Shown: positions 42,912 to 54,309 of the stretch, one piece after another
Numbering within the stretch: the stretch's first letter is position 1
Layout: every line of letters starts with the position of its first letter
Source of the DNA: Dermacentor variabilis
Lineage: Eukaryota > Arthropoda > Arachnida > Ixodida > Ixodidae
DNA length: 64,000 nucleotides
Direction: 5' to 3'
Assembly: GCF_050947875.1 (NCBI RefSeq)
Contig: NC_134573.1
Coordinates: forward strand, 48,122,115 to 48,186,114
Translations under genes and position numbers: made by a program
Notes under the pieces: generated by a model
Told to the model about the DNA's origin: nothing
Seen by the model: only the letters and a program-made list of their open reading frames with translations
The model's database searches: none

Positions 42912-43762
42912 ATTCACAGCGTGTTTACAGGAGGTATTGAGAGACCTGGATAGGGAAGAATTGGGGATGTAAGAGTTAATGGAGAATACCTTAGTAACTT
43001 GCGATTCGCTGATGATATTGCCTTGCTTAGTAACTCAGCGAACCTATTGCAATACATGCTCACTGACCTGGAGAGGCAAAGCACAAGGGCGGGTCTAAAA
43101 AATAATCTGCGGAAAACTAATGTTTAACAGTCTCGGAAGAGAACAGTAGTTTACGATAGGTAGCAAGGCACTGGAAGTGGTAAGGGAATACATCTACTTA
43201 GGGCAGGTAGGGACCGCGCATCTGGATCATGAGACTGAAATAATCAGAAGAATAAGAATGGGCTGGGGTGCGTTTGGCAGGCATTCTCGGATTATGAACA
43301 GCAGGTTGCCATTATTCCTCAAGAGAGAAGTGCATGACAGCAGCGTCTTAGCACTTCTCCCGTACGGGGCAGAAATCTGGAGGCTTACGAAAAGGGTTCT
43401 ACTTATATTTAGGACAACGCAACGAGCTATGGAAAGAAGAATGATGGGCGTAACGTTAAGGGGTAAGAAACGAGCAGATTGGGTGAGAAACAAACGCGAT
43501 TTAGTGACATCTTAGTTGAAATCAAGAAACATATGGGCATGTGCAGGACAGGTAATGAAGAGGGAAGACAACCGGTGGTCATTAAGGGTTACGGACTGGA
43601 TTCCAAGGGAAGGAAAGCGTAGCGGGGGGCGGCAGAAAGTTGGGTGGGCGGATAAGATTAAGAGATTTGAAAGGACAACATGGCCACAATTAGTACATGA
43701 CCGGGGCAGTTGGAGAAGTAAGTGAGAGGCCTTTGCCCTGCAGTGGGCGCAACCGGGCTGAT

Positions 43763-43779
43763 CATGATGATGATGATAA

Positions 43780-43818
<39 letters not shown>

Positions 43819-43840
43819 TGATGATGATGATGATGATGAA
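43763..43840 (+). repeat. (GAT)n/(GAC)n trinucleotide tract, RTE tail
   Basis: ATGATGATGATAATG, then about 12 GAC units, then GAT units. It is the expanded 3' tail of the second RTE. Confidence 0.92.
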
Positions 43841-43841
43841 G

Positions 43842-45034
43842 TGCGTTTCTTCAGTTCAACGGGGTTTTTGGTCCCGTTTCTTGCGTGTTTGTAACGAATT
43901 GGTTCGTATCTTATTTAACAGGCCGAGGTGTTGCCTCAGTGCCAGGAAGAAATAAAGCCAGCTGCAAGTTAACAAATAGAGCACATAATTTGTACTTTAC
44001 AAAAATCAAATATTATTGAGTAAGGGGATAGCAGTAATTCTCAGAACTTCAACGTCAGCTGACTGAAGTTGGGACAACAAATTTCAAGTACGACATTGTG
44101 CACCCACCAAACAGCGCGAGGTTATCAAGCAGCTCTTAAGCGCAACACAGTGGAAAAGAATGCTAAATATACATCCTGAGTTGTGTTCAGCAAAATTTAA
44201 AAAAAAAGTTCACCGGTTTATGTTTCTCTTGCAGAATGTCTGGATTACGAAGGTAGAGCAGAGCAGAGACGCTCGCAGACGCTCTAGGACGGCCGAGTCC
44301 TGCAGCAGGTGTCTCGTTGTCGAAACGCTGCCACGTGCCCTCACAGCCGGGAGGGACGTCACGAGTCGTCCAGAAACCGCATTGCGTCAGGATGGAGACC
44401 TCGGCAACACCGGGTGCAGGGGTCCGTCAAGCCGGTACCTCCGCCCCTCAGCAACCTTCCTCGAACGGTCCTTGCTTACCTCGTTGTCAGTAGACACGAG
44501 GCCATCGGGGAAGCTGCAACGCGGCTGGGTGAAGGCCTTGTAAGCTGGGGTCCTTCTGGCCCAGCGAGCGTACGCCTCCGCGCCGCAAGCCGTCTTCCTC
44601 CTCTCTCTCCCGTCGACGTGCTGATGACGACGATGATGAAAGCTCAGGTAATGGCACAAACACACTATGGGAGATATGCCACGAATCGGGTGGTAATATG
44701 ATAGAAAAATAAAATAAATTAGTTAATGAATAAACAACACAAGAGAAGGAAAATAAAGGAATAACCCAAGATGAAGAATAAGCTGTTAATACATGAGGTA
44801 CAGTAGTCAACCTTCCCTTGATAGGAATACTGACAAGATCTTTTTACTGTAATACATAAAGTAAATGATATACTTAAACATGAGCAAGGTAATTGTTGAC
44901 TAATAAAATTATGAAGATTTTAACTGTGAAATTGGGCTTTTACTTCAGCATTTTATGAATTGAAGTAGAAGTAAATCAGTTGTGGCAACTATCAAATACA
45001 AATAGGGCAATATTTTTGTGTCACAGGAAAATAT
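43842..45034. other. LINE flank and a GC-rich block with splice-like borders
   Basis: 43842-43960 seems to continue the LINE interrupted by the RTE. At 44236-44646 a GC-rich block, unlike its AT-rich flanks, is preceded by TTTCTCTTGCAG and followed by CAGGTAATG. No frame across it resembles a known protein. The rest, to 45034, is AT-rich and probably holds the 3' end of the minus-strand I element. Confidence 0.35.
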
Positions 45035-45453
45035 TGACACGTGTACTTATATTTATCGGGCGACCATGTTTCGCCGCCTAACAAATCTTATTGCACACTG
45101 CGGGACGCGCCAGCATGTATCCGAAGTTTCTGGAAAGTTATCGATGCTTCTATCCGCTGTCTGTTGTCGCTGAACCTTGTGTCATCTGATTTCATCGCGT
45201 GACGCGAATGGTGTAGAACTTTGTGGAAGGCACGCGGGTCCCAACGATTAGTCTGGAACATTCGATGACTGCTGTATAAAAGCCGACGCGCTAGACCTGC
45301 TGATCAGATTTTCGACGATCGCCGACCTTGTTCGCCGCTATCGTTGTGCTATAAGTGTAGCCTGTTTTTGTGGGCACAGTTTCCCCCGATAAAAGTTAGT
45401 TTTGTCTTTCACAGTATTGCTACTGTGTTCTTCAACGTCACCACCACGTGACA
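45035..45453 (+). mobile_element. solo gypsy-type LTR with 4-bp target duplication
   Basis: 419 bp, TG...CA ends (TGACACGTGTACTTAT to CCACGTGACA), flanked by ATAT on both sides. It contains tgtataaaag (TATA box at 45275-45282) and a CCCGATAAAAG near the end. It is inserted near the 3' end of the minus-strand I element and left by recombination between two LTRs. Confidence 0.8.
45275..45282 (+). promoter_or_regulatory. TATA box of the solo LTR
   Basis: TATAAAAG within ctgtataaaagccgacg, in the usual place before the U3/R boundary of gypsy LTRs. Confidence 0.55.
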
Positions 45454-48104
45454 ATATAAATGCCTAGGCAAACGTTCCTGCGGCTCTATCGTAATACCGT
45501 TGCTGTAAGGGAGAGTATAACAGTACTGCTTAAAGCTGATCCTACATTTTGAAGCGGAATTTCTAGACATCGTTTTTGATGAGTAGAAAACCGCCGATAC
45601 GATAATAAAAATGATCCATGAATTTCGGCTCATTGCAGAAGCAGCATAAAGGAGATACCGCCAGGCCACATCTGCGCAATTAAATAATAAGTGTTGGAAT
45701 ACGGCAACGCAGCCTTGTAAATGAAACTTCGAATTGCCGGTTAGCACACCAATGTCGGTTCCAAGAATAATTTAGGTGCATAAAATCTGTAGACTTTGCT
45801 AATGACAGGGCTTCTTTGTCTTCGCTCAAAGAAAATTGCCTATTTCTGACTGCAATGATGCGCGCAGTTGCAGGCAGCACAGATATCACCGGACCTGTTA
45901 AAGAAGCTCGTGCTAAGGAATCGGTTACTTCATTAATATGAATGTCTCGGTGGCCTGGGGCCCATACTGAATGAACTAAACTTAGGTGAGGCAGAGGTAA
46001 TGTGTAAAACGTGTTTAATGCTGTCGACTTTGTAGACGCATTAAGTTTGCTGCATACACATAGAGAATCTGTGACGATAATAACTTTTGTAGTGTGAAGG
46101 GGTAATTTTCACAAGGCAAGAACTATTGCCAGAAGTTCGGCCTGAAAATTGATGTGTAATCTGGTTGGAGAAGGGAAAAAGACCATACGAGGGATGGTGA
46201 GTAAATTCCCACGCCTGCCTTTTTTGCACACTAAGAAGCATCAGTCACTATTACATTTATAGGGAAATGGGCCAAATGTTCTTGTAAATGGTGGTTAAAA
46301 TATGCAGGGGCAGAAATTTCGCATTGTTTGCAACAATGTCTGCAAATTCAATTTTGAGCGGCTCTGGAGACCTATCAAGCGGAATGATTTCACCGAGGCG
46401 ACCATTTAAAGGTACTAATTATGCGTGCACAAATACAACCTGTGGGGTATGCAGCTGTGACAACGTGTTCTCAAAGATGAATTTGGTTCACTATTAAATG
46501 CATATTGTCTACGTGGTAGAGAACATTCATAAGTTCTTAAGTATGTTTAAACCGTAAGCATGTCGAATCGCGCGTGAAGAGTATGTAGGCGTGCTTCCTG
46601 GTATAATACATTATTACCATCTAATCTAGAAATACCTAAACATAGTGAAAGAGCTTATCTTTTAAAAGAACAAGTGGTCTTATTTTATATTTTGAACTTC
46701 CGGAGAACAAAAAACAGTCAAATTCTAGAATCGGTCATATATACATACGATAAATCATAATTAGTGTATCACTTCGCATACTAGAACGCCGTTTAGTGAT
46801 TCTATGTATTAAACCTACTGCTTGTGTCTTCATTGCAATATTTTCTATGTTAGAAGGCCAGCTAAGTTTTCCATCATATGTGATACCCAAGTACTTAAGC
46901 GACTCTACCTGTGGAATGGTTCTCCGATCATATACTAGGGATAACTGCATCTGCCAGGAAAGCGGAAAAGCAAGGACTGCAGTATTGTTTACGTTTAGTG
47001 ACAGATGCAGATTGTGAAGCCACGTGTCTAGAGTAGAAAGATATGTTTGCAAAGAAAGGCGAAGGGAATCGATGTATCTTGCTGTCGCGAAAAATGCGAT
47101 GTCTTCATTGACATACAGATTCACATCCTGGTGCAGTTTTACTGAACTCATCAATAGGTTAAATAGTACAGGAGGAAGAACAGCTCCTTGGGGCACCCCT
47201 CTTCTCTGATAGAATGTTATTGAAGAAAAGCCGTTTTGAAAACAATTAAATTTTCTGTTTCTTAGAAATTCAAAAATCCTCCGTTATATATCTCGGAAAA
47301 GTGCAGCTCTATAATCTGTCCAGCAGTAGAGAGAACTCAACGCTGTCATAAGCTTTTGCTATGTCAAGAGTCACTAAAGCACTAACTTATTTTCTACGCT
47401 GAGCAAGTTGGATGCGGTTTTCCAAATATACATCGAGAGACCGGGTCAGAAACCTATTTGACTTGGGCTCAGTAACGAATTTTCAGATATATGATCCATC
47501 ATACGCTCATATAAAACTCTTTGAATTAGTTTTACCATATTTGACGTAAGAGATATAGGTCTAACATTGTGAAAATTGTAGCCTGCTCCTTGTTTTTTAA
47601 GCAGCGGAATAATTTTGGCAGCCCTTCATTCTGGTGGAATCCAAGCATCTTTAGAGAATAATTCATTGTGTTGATAAGGTCGTCAGAAGACACTGGAAAC
47701 AACAATTTTGGCATGACATTGGAAATACCGTCAGGGACTGGAGCTGAGGCAGGCAGAGATCTAAGGACGTTAGAGAGCTCTGACAATGTGACTTTCAGAA
47801 AGTGATCTGCGATGGGAGGCCTTAATAGCCCATTCGGCAAACGTGATGTTAAGCGTTGCGCTAAGCCCTTTCCTATGAATTCTAAGGTATCAGACATCTC
47901 GCGTGGTGAAAGAATTATCGACTCAATATTCGTTGGTGTTGGTATGAATTTTTTATATAGAAGGAATCTCAACAGAGCTTTCTTTTGTTGCTGGGCTTAG
48001 AGAGGAAGTCATGATATTTTTCGTCGTACTCGTATTTGGAATTCGGCACTGTTCTCTTCGACGCAGCAGCTGGGAATTCATAATCACTCCAGTTACTTTG
48101 ACAC
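45454..48104 (-). mobile_element. I-clade LINE, 3' half (RT and RNase H), minus strand
   Basis: Downstream half of the element whose 5' half lies at 54301-57180; the two are separated by the hAT-like insertion. The 8-bp duplication at the junction and the continuous coding sense (SNWSDYEFPAA follows the KLRGRS block) show they are one insertion. Confidence 0.82.
45680..48100 (-). pseudogene. I-clade LINE reverse transcriptase and RNase H, broken
   Basis: RT pieces: 47972-47532 (a PVPDGISNVMPKLLF block at the start of the palm) and 47196-46735 (MPQGAVLPPVLFNLL; the catalytic box is altered to YVNED; then VESLKYLGITYDGKLSW). RNase H at about 46100-45880 has TDSLCVCSKL and VHSVWAPGHRDIHINEVTDSLA. 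The RNase H places it in the I clade. The region between 47530 and 47200 has no open frame. Confidence 0.78.
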
Positions 48105-48577
48105 CAGTGGCGTAGCCAGAAATTTCGTTCGGGGGGGGGGGGGGGGCTCACATTGCAGCTCGGTCTCCTCCTTAAAGGCTCCTCCTTACGAGCACCCTTT
48201 AGCTCGGGTGCTCGTATCTAAATACATAGAGAAGGAGAATTCGTTTTTCTCGGCAAACCATGCACGAAATTTGACGAGGTTTGTTGCATTTACAAGAAAA
48301 ACTTAAATTCTAGTGACTGCTGGTTTTGAATTTCTCATTTAGGTGTCAATTCTTTATTAAAGGTTCACCGAAATCGCATATTTTCACAAATCTAAACTAT
48401 CAAGTTTAAATCTATGTAACTCAGCAATGAAATATGATATCAAATTCTGTGAATTGCACCTAATAGTACATCTACAGCGGAAGAGAGAGAGAGATAGAGA
48501 GAGAGACAACTTCGTATAGTCGCCTGCAGAACGACACCATGACTAAATGGCGCCGTGACGCGGGCCCTGACGTCTTC

Positions 48578-49177
48578 TCAGCGGGTGGTCTCTACTGAAC
48601 TCCAGCGCGTGTTACTCCCGCGGTCGGTCGCCCTGAGGGGCAACGTTCCGTCGGTTTCGCTCGGCCTTTGTCTTTCAAGAGCCGCCGAGACCTGCTGGAC
48701 GGCCCAGGTTTGACTTTCGTGGTCGTAGCATTCCGCCGCGGCCGCGAGTCGCGGCGGAATCGTTGTACTTGTCGAAGCATCATTGGGGAACTTGGTGCAA
48801 TCCCATAGGATGTGCGTCAGGGTGGCCCTCTCCCGCTGGCACACGCGGCACACATCACTCACATATAATTTAGGGTATAGATGAGTCATTAACACTGGGA
48901 TGGGTGAAGAACCAATTTGCAATTGTCTGAAGAGCACCGCCTCCACTCGGCTCAGCCCCGGGTGCGGGGGTGGGAAAGTCCTTCGAGCCAGGCGGTGGAA
49001 CTGTGTAAGTTCGTTAAACGTCGTCATGCGGTCCTTGGCACTACGCCACGTTGGACGGTCGGTTGCAGCGGCGCGGGTTTCTATGTTACACGTGAATCTC
49101 AAGACATTTAGCATTATGGAAATACGGATTTTGCAGAATGCTTTTACGCAACGTAACCAATTAACGTAAGATACCAA
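48578..49177 (-). pseudogene. LINE ORF2 C-terminal tail
   Basis: Open minus-strand frame of 199 codons with TFNELTQFHRLARRTFPPPHPGLSRVEA and CRVCQRERATLTHILWDCTKFP, a C-x2-C...H-x4-C zinc-finger end typical of jockey/I/R1-group ORF2 proteins. RT and RNase H are absent. It is a 5'-truncated insertion within the hAT-like element. Confidence 0.65.
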
Positions 49178-49199
49178 TTAACACACCAAATTTGTCCGC

Positions 49200-50000
49200 T
49201 TTGACTATTGTAATAGATACCGTTTACTGAACAGCGACATGTGTGCTTGATGCAGAGCTATTAGTTTGTAAACGCCGTGCTTCTATTTTTTTTAGCTTTC
49301 GAGCTTTTCAAAATATTTAAACAATGTTCAGGCCCTAAATTGAAGTTCCGCTTCCAACAGACACTAGAATTTAACGTTCTCTCTCAAGTGCAACAAATTT
49401 CATTAAAAGCGATTCGGGGGTTATCACAGAAAAGCGTTTCTGCGTTTTATATGTATTTGAATATGCCGCTTGGGAGTTGGGCACGAGGTAAAGCTTCCTT
49501 TTAAACAATTTGTCTGGGGATCAAATACATGAATAATAACTGCTTTGTCATTGCTAAAGATGCTGCAAACGAATTTGTGAACGCTACGCACTGTCAGTAC
49601 AAGTAAAATATGTATTTTTTCATAAAATACTATACTTGTATGCGCCAAAAATTGTGCCCAAGATTATCGATATCAATGCTTCCACGTTTTTCTCTATTTA
49701 ATAAGTAAATCAAATATCACACGAACTTTAGAACTATATCAGTTCGAAACCAGCAAGGCAGTGCATGCCGCTGATGTGAAAACTGTAGAGGCTATGAAAT
49801 GAACAAGTTGAGGACAAATAATAATGAAACATTGTCATTAAAGAACCTTGTTTAGATTCTTGTACATATGCAACGTTCAGTAAAAAATCTCAATGACGCT
49901 GTCATTTGTTCCAATGTATGGCGCAGGAGCAGCTGTCACCGGGCGTGTGTCGTGAGTAATTGCACCGAAATTATAGCCGCAACAGAGAACATGTATAAAA
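49200..50000. other. hAT-like interior, no gene recognised
   Basis: AT-rich, with short frames only. It may be original inner sequence of the hAT-like element. Confidence 0.3.
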
Positions 50001-50019
50001 AGCAGGAGTCCTGCAAAAT

Positions 50020-51165
50020 AAACGAGGGCGATTCAAATGAAAGTCAGCTAATGCGAATATATGACAAACGGGGTACCTTATTCAAAAGTAGTATCCATGA
50101 TAATTTAGACATTTGTCCCGTTGTCTAACGAGTCGCGTGATTCCCGTCTCATTAAATTCCTTGGGATGCTGCTTCAAAAAGTCTGCAGCTTACTCTTTCA
50201 CTCCATCGCCCGACACGAATCTGGTTCATATGAGCTGTTTTTTCAGATGCTCCAAAAAGAGGAAGTCGCAAGGCGACAGGTCTGGGCTATATGGCGGATG
50301 TTGCAGCGTTTCCCACTTGAGCATTGCCAGTTTTGCATTAACCACATCGGTGACGTGGCGACGGCATTGTCGTGGAACAAGATGACCCCATACGACAATT
50401 TTCCACGTAGTTTGTTCTTGAATGTGACACGCAGCAGACCTGGCGTTTTACAATGACGAAACAAACTTATAGTCTCTCAAGATTTAGCACATTCTATAAG
50501 TAATGGTCCCTGACGATCGAAAAAAGGAAGTCACCAACACCTTCCCGGCGGAAATGACGGCCTTTCCTTTCTTGGGGGTGGTGAATTCGAATGTTTTCGC
50601 TGTAAGCTTTGCTGTCGTGTTTCACACTCGTAGAAGTGGCACCATGTTCGTCCCCGATCACAATTGGAGACAAGAAGTCGTCACCCTTATTGTGATACCG
50701 GATCAGATGAGTCAAGGAAGCGCTGAACTTCTCGGTCTTCTGGCAGTAGTTCACAATCTTGGGCAACCATTGCGCACACAAGAACGGATAACCGAGATGT
50801 TCATGAATTATAGCGTGAACCGAACCGTGACTGATGTTCACACGCTATGCCAGTTCATCGATGCTTATCCTCCGTTCTTGTCTCATCAGCTCATCAACCT
50901 TTGCAATTTTGTTAGGGGTGATTGCACGATGGCTTTGGCCCGGCCTTGCATCGTCTTTGCAATTGTCACGTCCTTCTTTGAACCATTTGCTCGAACTCTT
51001 TACAGTGGCCAATGAAATGCAAGCTTCAACGTACACGACAGCCATACGGCAACTAATTTCTTTTTGGGAATTACCTTCAGCTGTCAAAATACGAAACATG
51101 AAGGCGACGGCGATGGCTGGAATGCGCCTGGAGTGTCCACATAATTGCTATCGCAATACTATATC
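50020..51165 (-). pseudogene. mariner transposase relic
   Basis: Minus-strand frames 51099-50845, 50841-50494 and 50464-50243. HTH region: VKSSSKWFKEGRDNCKDDARPGQ. Second HTH: RRISIDELA and NISHGSVHAIIHEHLGYP. First catalytic Asp: IVIGDEHG (50650-50652; usually GDETW). Second: ILFHDNAV (50369-50371). The spacing of about 94 residues fits the mariner DDxD catalytic core. The C-terminal part beyond is in broken frames, ending near gagggcgattcaaatgaaag (50025-50045), a possible terminus. It cannot be active. Confidence 0.78.
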
Positions 51166-51720
51166 ATAAGACTATCCGGCAACCAAACCATCCTGTGGCC
51201 TATTATTGTCCGCAAAAGAAGTAACAAAATCGAACTTACAACATACGACAATTCGCTGCGCCACAAAAATGGCTTTCGTCTTTTCTTTTGTGGTGCCGGG
51301 GCACCGAAATGAAAAAGCGCAAAGTGTGTTGGCCGCAATCGAATGCTTACTTTCGGCACCTAATGTAGCTACCGAAAGAATATCGAAGAAAACGTGTAAC
51401 ACTTGGTCCATCGAGAACAATACGCATACTGCTCGTTATCCTACACTTGCGAGACAAGACTTTCCGGAGAGGTTGCGCTCAAGCGAACGCGGTGCAATTC
51501 GTCGAGTCCCCACAGTGATGGCGGTGAGCGACGATAGTTTTAACGCGACAGCGTTAAGGAGCTCGTGTCGCAGAAAAGCCGGTGTCGGTGTCGGCGGCGT
51601 TGGCCGTGAGCGATAAATCCCAGCAGGCACTTCATGAATAAAAAACAACTTGCAAGATGGGCTGGGTGGGAATCGAACCAGGATCTCCTAAGTGTGAGAC
51701 GTTACCACTGAGCCACGAGT

Positions 51721-53121
51721 TTTTTTTTCTTTATTGCGGGAGCTTCACCAAGCTAACAAAATGGGCATCATTTCTTGAAATAAGGTAAGCGATGCATAAA
51801 TATACACTAACACACATTCAACTTTGTGCGCATGCATATTGTGTGGTCAGTCACATTGTGGCTGGCCATGTCAAGTTTAAGATTCCTTTAATCTGGCGAG
51901 GGGCTCAATCCTCGCCAGTCAATCCGGAGGACATTCTTGTTCTTTAATTACATCAATGAACTTGGAAATAGCTTCCCGGAAGAGCAGCCACGCAGGCCGG
52001 CTGTCAGTCTCACAAAAGAAGCCGGTCATTCGAGCCCTCCATAAACAGTGGAGGCCCATTAGCATAATTAAGTCCAATGGCATGCCGTCCTCATTTTCTA
52101 CCGTCAAAAATCTAACACCTAATGGGCTTAAAGGCAATTCTTTCTGTAGTGTTCTTTGAAGAACGTCCCAAAAGAAAACCCCTGCCCAACAATGCAAAAA
52201 AAACATGGTCAATTGTTTCTAATTGTTTACATCTAAGGCAGTTTGCTCCCCATGGTAAATAAAAACCCTTCTCTAGTAAAAAGGCCCGTACCGGCAAAGT
52301 TCCGGTATGGAACTTAAAGGAAAAGGATTTAGTGCTTGGCTGCACCTGCATTTTCTTAACACGCTTTAACACGTCGTTTCCCTGTCCTCCACTGTTTATG
52401 GCTCTGTACATCGGAACCGGCATAATCATGTCAACTACACCCCTGTACAATTTCTTCCGCGACACCGAAAAGAGATAATCATTAGAAAAACGTACGGACA
52501 GAAAACGGACACTGTCAACGACTTCCCTTAGGTACCCTCGAAGAGCACCACGCATACTTAAATTGCAGACCACGTACATCGGCAGATGCTTGCTCAGTCG
52601 TAACTGGCACATTGTGCGCAGAAAGGGGTCATGCACGTCTCGAAAGAAAGAAAACCGGTTTACTAGCTGCTTCACAAAAAGATATAACAGGCCTAAGTCC
52701 TTGACTCTCCTAAACAAGTTCGTGCGGCTGCACCTCTCCTATTCTGATGCCTAAATGAACACAGCAAAAACTCTATGGAACCTTTGCACATTTAAACGAG
52801 AGCAACAGAAAACTTGCATAACGTATCATATTTTGCTTATTAAAAACAAGTTACATACACTAGCTCTCGCAAACATCGAGAGATGAGCACCTTTCCAATC
52901 TGTTGTTTTTTCCTTAAGTCGTTTGGCCTCTTCTAGCCAATAGTCCTCATTCCGCCGGTGATGTTCGAGCGGAACGCCCAAGTATATAGCTGGCGCTTTA
53001 ATCCATCTAATGTTGGCGAACATTTCCGGTGTTGACTGCCATTCACCATGCCAAAAACCGAGACACTTATTCCAATTTGCAAAGCTCCCTGTTGTGTTTC
53101 CGAAATGTTTAACAATGGTTA
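51721..53121 (-). mobile_element. L1/Tx1-like LINE, 5'-truncated, 20-bp target duplication
   Basis: Minus-strand insertion of 1,401 bp ending in an A-rich tail (aataaagaaaaaaa on the minus strand). TTACCACTGAGCCACGAGT (51702-51720) recurs with one mismatch at 53122-53140, a long duplication typical of L1-like integration. It lies within the tRNA-like part of the host repeat. Confidence 0.88.
51900..53110 (-). pseudogene. LINE ORF2 C-terminal region with zf-RVT domain
   Basis: First piece, 53152-52826: IKAPAIYLGVPLEHH and KTTDWKGAHLSMFARASV, the region following the RT palm in L1-group elements. Second, 52717-52112: LVNRFSFFRDVHDPFLR, FKFHTGTLPVRAFLLEKG, then C-x2-C and H (NCLRCKQLETIDHVF), the zf-RVT zinc finger. 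The end, 52212-51919, has LLMGLHCLWRAR-like residues. Frames are broken twice, and the catalytic RT part was never inserted. Confidence 0.78.
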
Positions 53122-54309
53122 TTACCACTGAGCCATGAGTTCGATGCTTCAAAGCGGTACAAAAGCGCCTCTAGCGAACGCGGTGTTGCCTTAGAAACGA
53201 GCTGTTTCTAAGGCTCAGGCGTGCGTCGCTTGCTCAGGCGCACATTTCGTTGTCGCGCCGAACGCTGCGTTGCTCGACGCTCACCGCGTCCGATGCGGGG
53301 CACGTAGTCGCTGCGCCGTAGCCCATTGTCTTACACCCCTTGGCGGGTCGACGGGAACGCTGTCGCGTTCCACTCTTGAAGGCGAAGCTGTAAATAGAAA
53401 TAAAGTTTGTAACCAACCAACCAGAGAAAAGCGAATGCGCACCGAAGTGCGCCGCGCGGTGGCCGGAGCAACACGAGAAAAACTCATGCGCTCTGGCTGT
53501 CTCTAGCAGCCCGCAGGTAGGGTAGCGAGGAGAAAAAAATTGAAGAGGCTCAGTGTGTCCTCACGAATCAAAGTCAAAGTAGAAAAAATAAATAAGAACG
53601 TAGTTACCTTGGCTGACTTTAGTGTCTTGACACGGATGCTTTGGCGTAGGTGGAAAAAAAATGTTGATATACTTTTATGTGTCATGATGGCACAAATGAA
53701 CAACCACAACGCATCATGTCATCCGACCTCGCTGCTGGCTTTGTCAACTTGTCTGATAGTGTGTTGATTTGGCTTGTCTCGTTGTATGGTCCGATGTAAT
53801 ACTTTAGAAAAGTCAGTGCACCTTTGGCGTCGAATAGTTTTGGTAACATCAAACCCACAATGTTCCGCAATTGAAAATCTGAAGCACAAATTTGGAAATG
53901 TCAATGCAACTTTCACATCGAAAGTTTATGAGATCTTCATACCTATAAATTTCGGAATTGACATCCATGCGCTGCGTAGATTGCGCGGCCTACGCAAGAT
54001 GCCGTGGCGAGCCCGTTCGCCATCAAAACGTCCTCGAAACTTCGTGCTCGGATGGGGCTGATTGCATTATGTGACTCCCGGTGCATGGGCACTGCCGCGA
54101 AATCCAACCTGAGTTCGCAAGGTTCGCGCGGAAATGTCTGTTCGAGCGTGAAAAAGATATTCTAGAGAAAATTCAGAATGATTTCCGGCACCGGGAATTG
54201 TTTGGGTGGGAGGTGCATGGACAGCACGAAAGATTTGCGGGATAGGTGGGGGGGGGGGCTGAAGCCCCATAAGACCCTACCCCCCCTGGCTACGCCCCTG
54301 TTAGACACT

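Larger units (their letters stand above)
41515..43740 (+). pseudogene. RTE reverse transcriptase remnant
   Basis: Before the insertion: YSGSTAAVVLHKGSNKIPIKKGVSQGDTISPML. After it: EYLSNLRFADDIALLSNS (about 42985-43035) and 43177-43515 with EIIRRIRMGWGAFGRHSRIMN and RTTQRAMERRM, then 43516-43725 with WSLRVTDWIPREG. Motif A lies outside the truncated 5' end; frameshifts occur near 43110 and 43513. Confidence 0.8.
41513..43840 (+). mobile_element. second RTE-clade LINE, split by a TIR element
   Basis: Plus-strand 5'-truncated RTE of about 1.1 kb, starting at the ALRNQGADEPYVKIL block and ending in a (GAT/GAC)n tail at 43763-43840. The body is cut at 41674/42912 by a 1,237-bp DNA element. Against the copy at 20443-22246 it shows more frameshifts. 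Confidence 0.85.
51540..53371 (-). mobile_element. tRNA-like repeat with inverted ends, split by a LINE
   Basis: The ends share AACGCGACAGCGTT (51542-51555) and its reverse complement (53356-53369). Inside is a tRNA-like part on the minus strand: ctcgtggctcagtggtaac (A box) and ggttcgattcccacc (B box). Without the inserted LINE it is about 430 bp. A repeat of this layout is abundant in ticks as I recall. The head at 53141-53355 contains ctgtttctaaggctcaggcg. Confidence 0.6.
48105..54300. mobile_element. 6.2-kb hAT-like element with nested insertions
   Basis: Ends are CAGTGGCGTAGCCAG and CTGGCTACGCCCCTG (one mismatch as inverted repeats), each followed inward by a G or C run. Flanks TTTGACAC (48097-48104) and TTAGACAC (54301-54308) are an 8-bp target duplication with one mismatch, as hAT elements make. 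No hAT transposase is recognisable; the inside is taken up by a LINE tail, a mariner relic and a tRNA-like repeat with another LINE in it. Confidence 0.8.
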
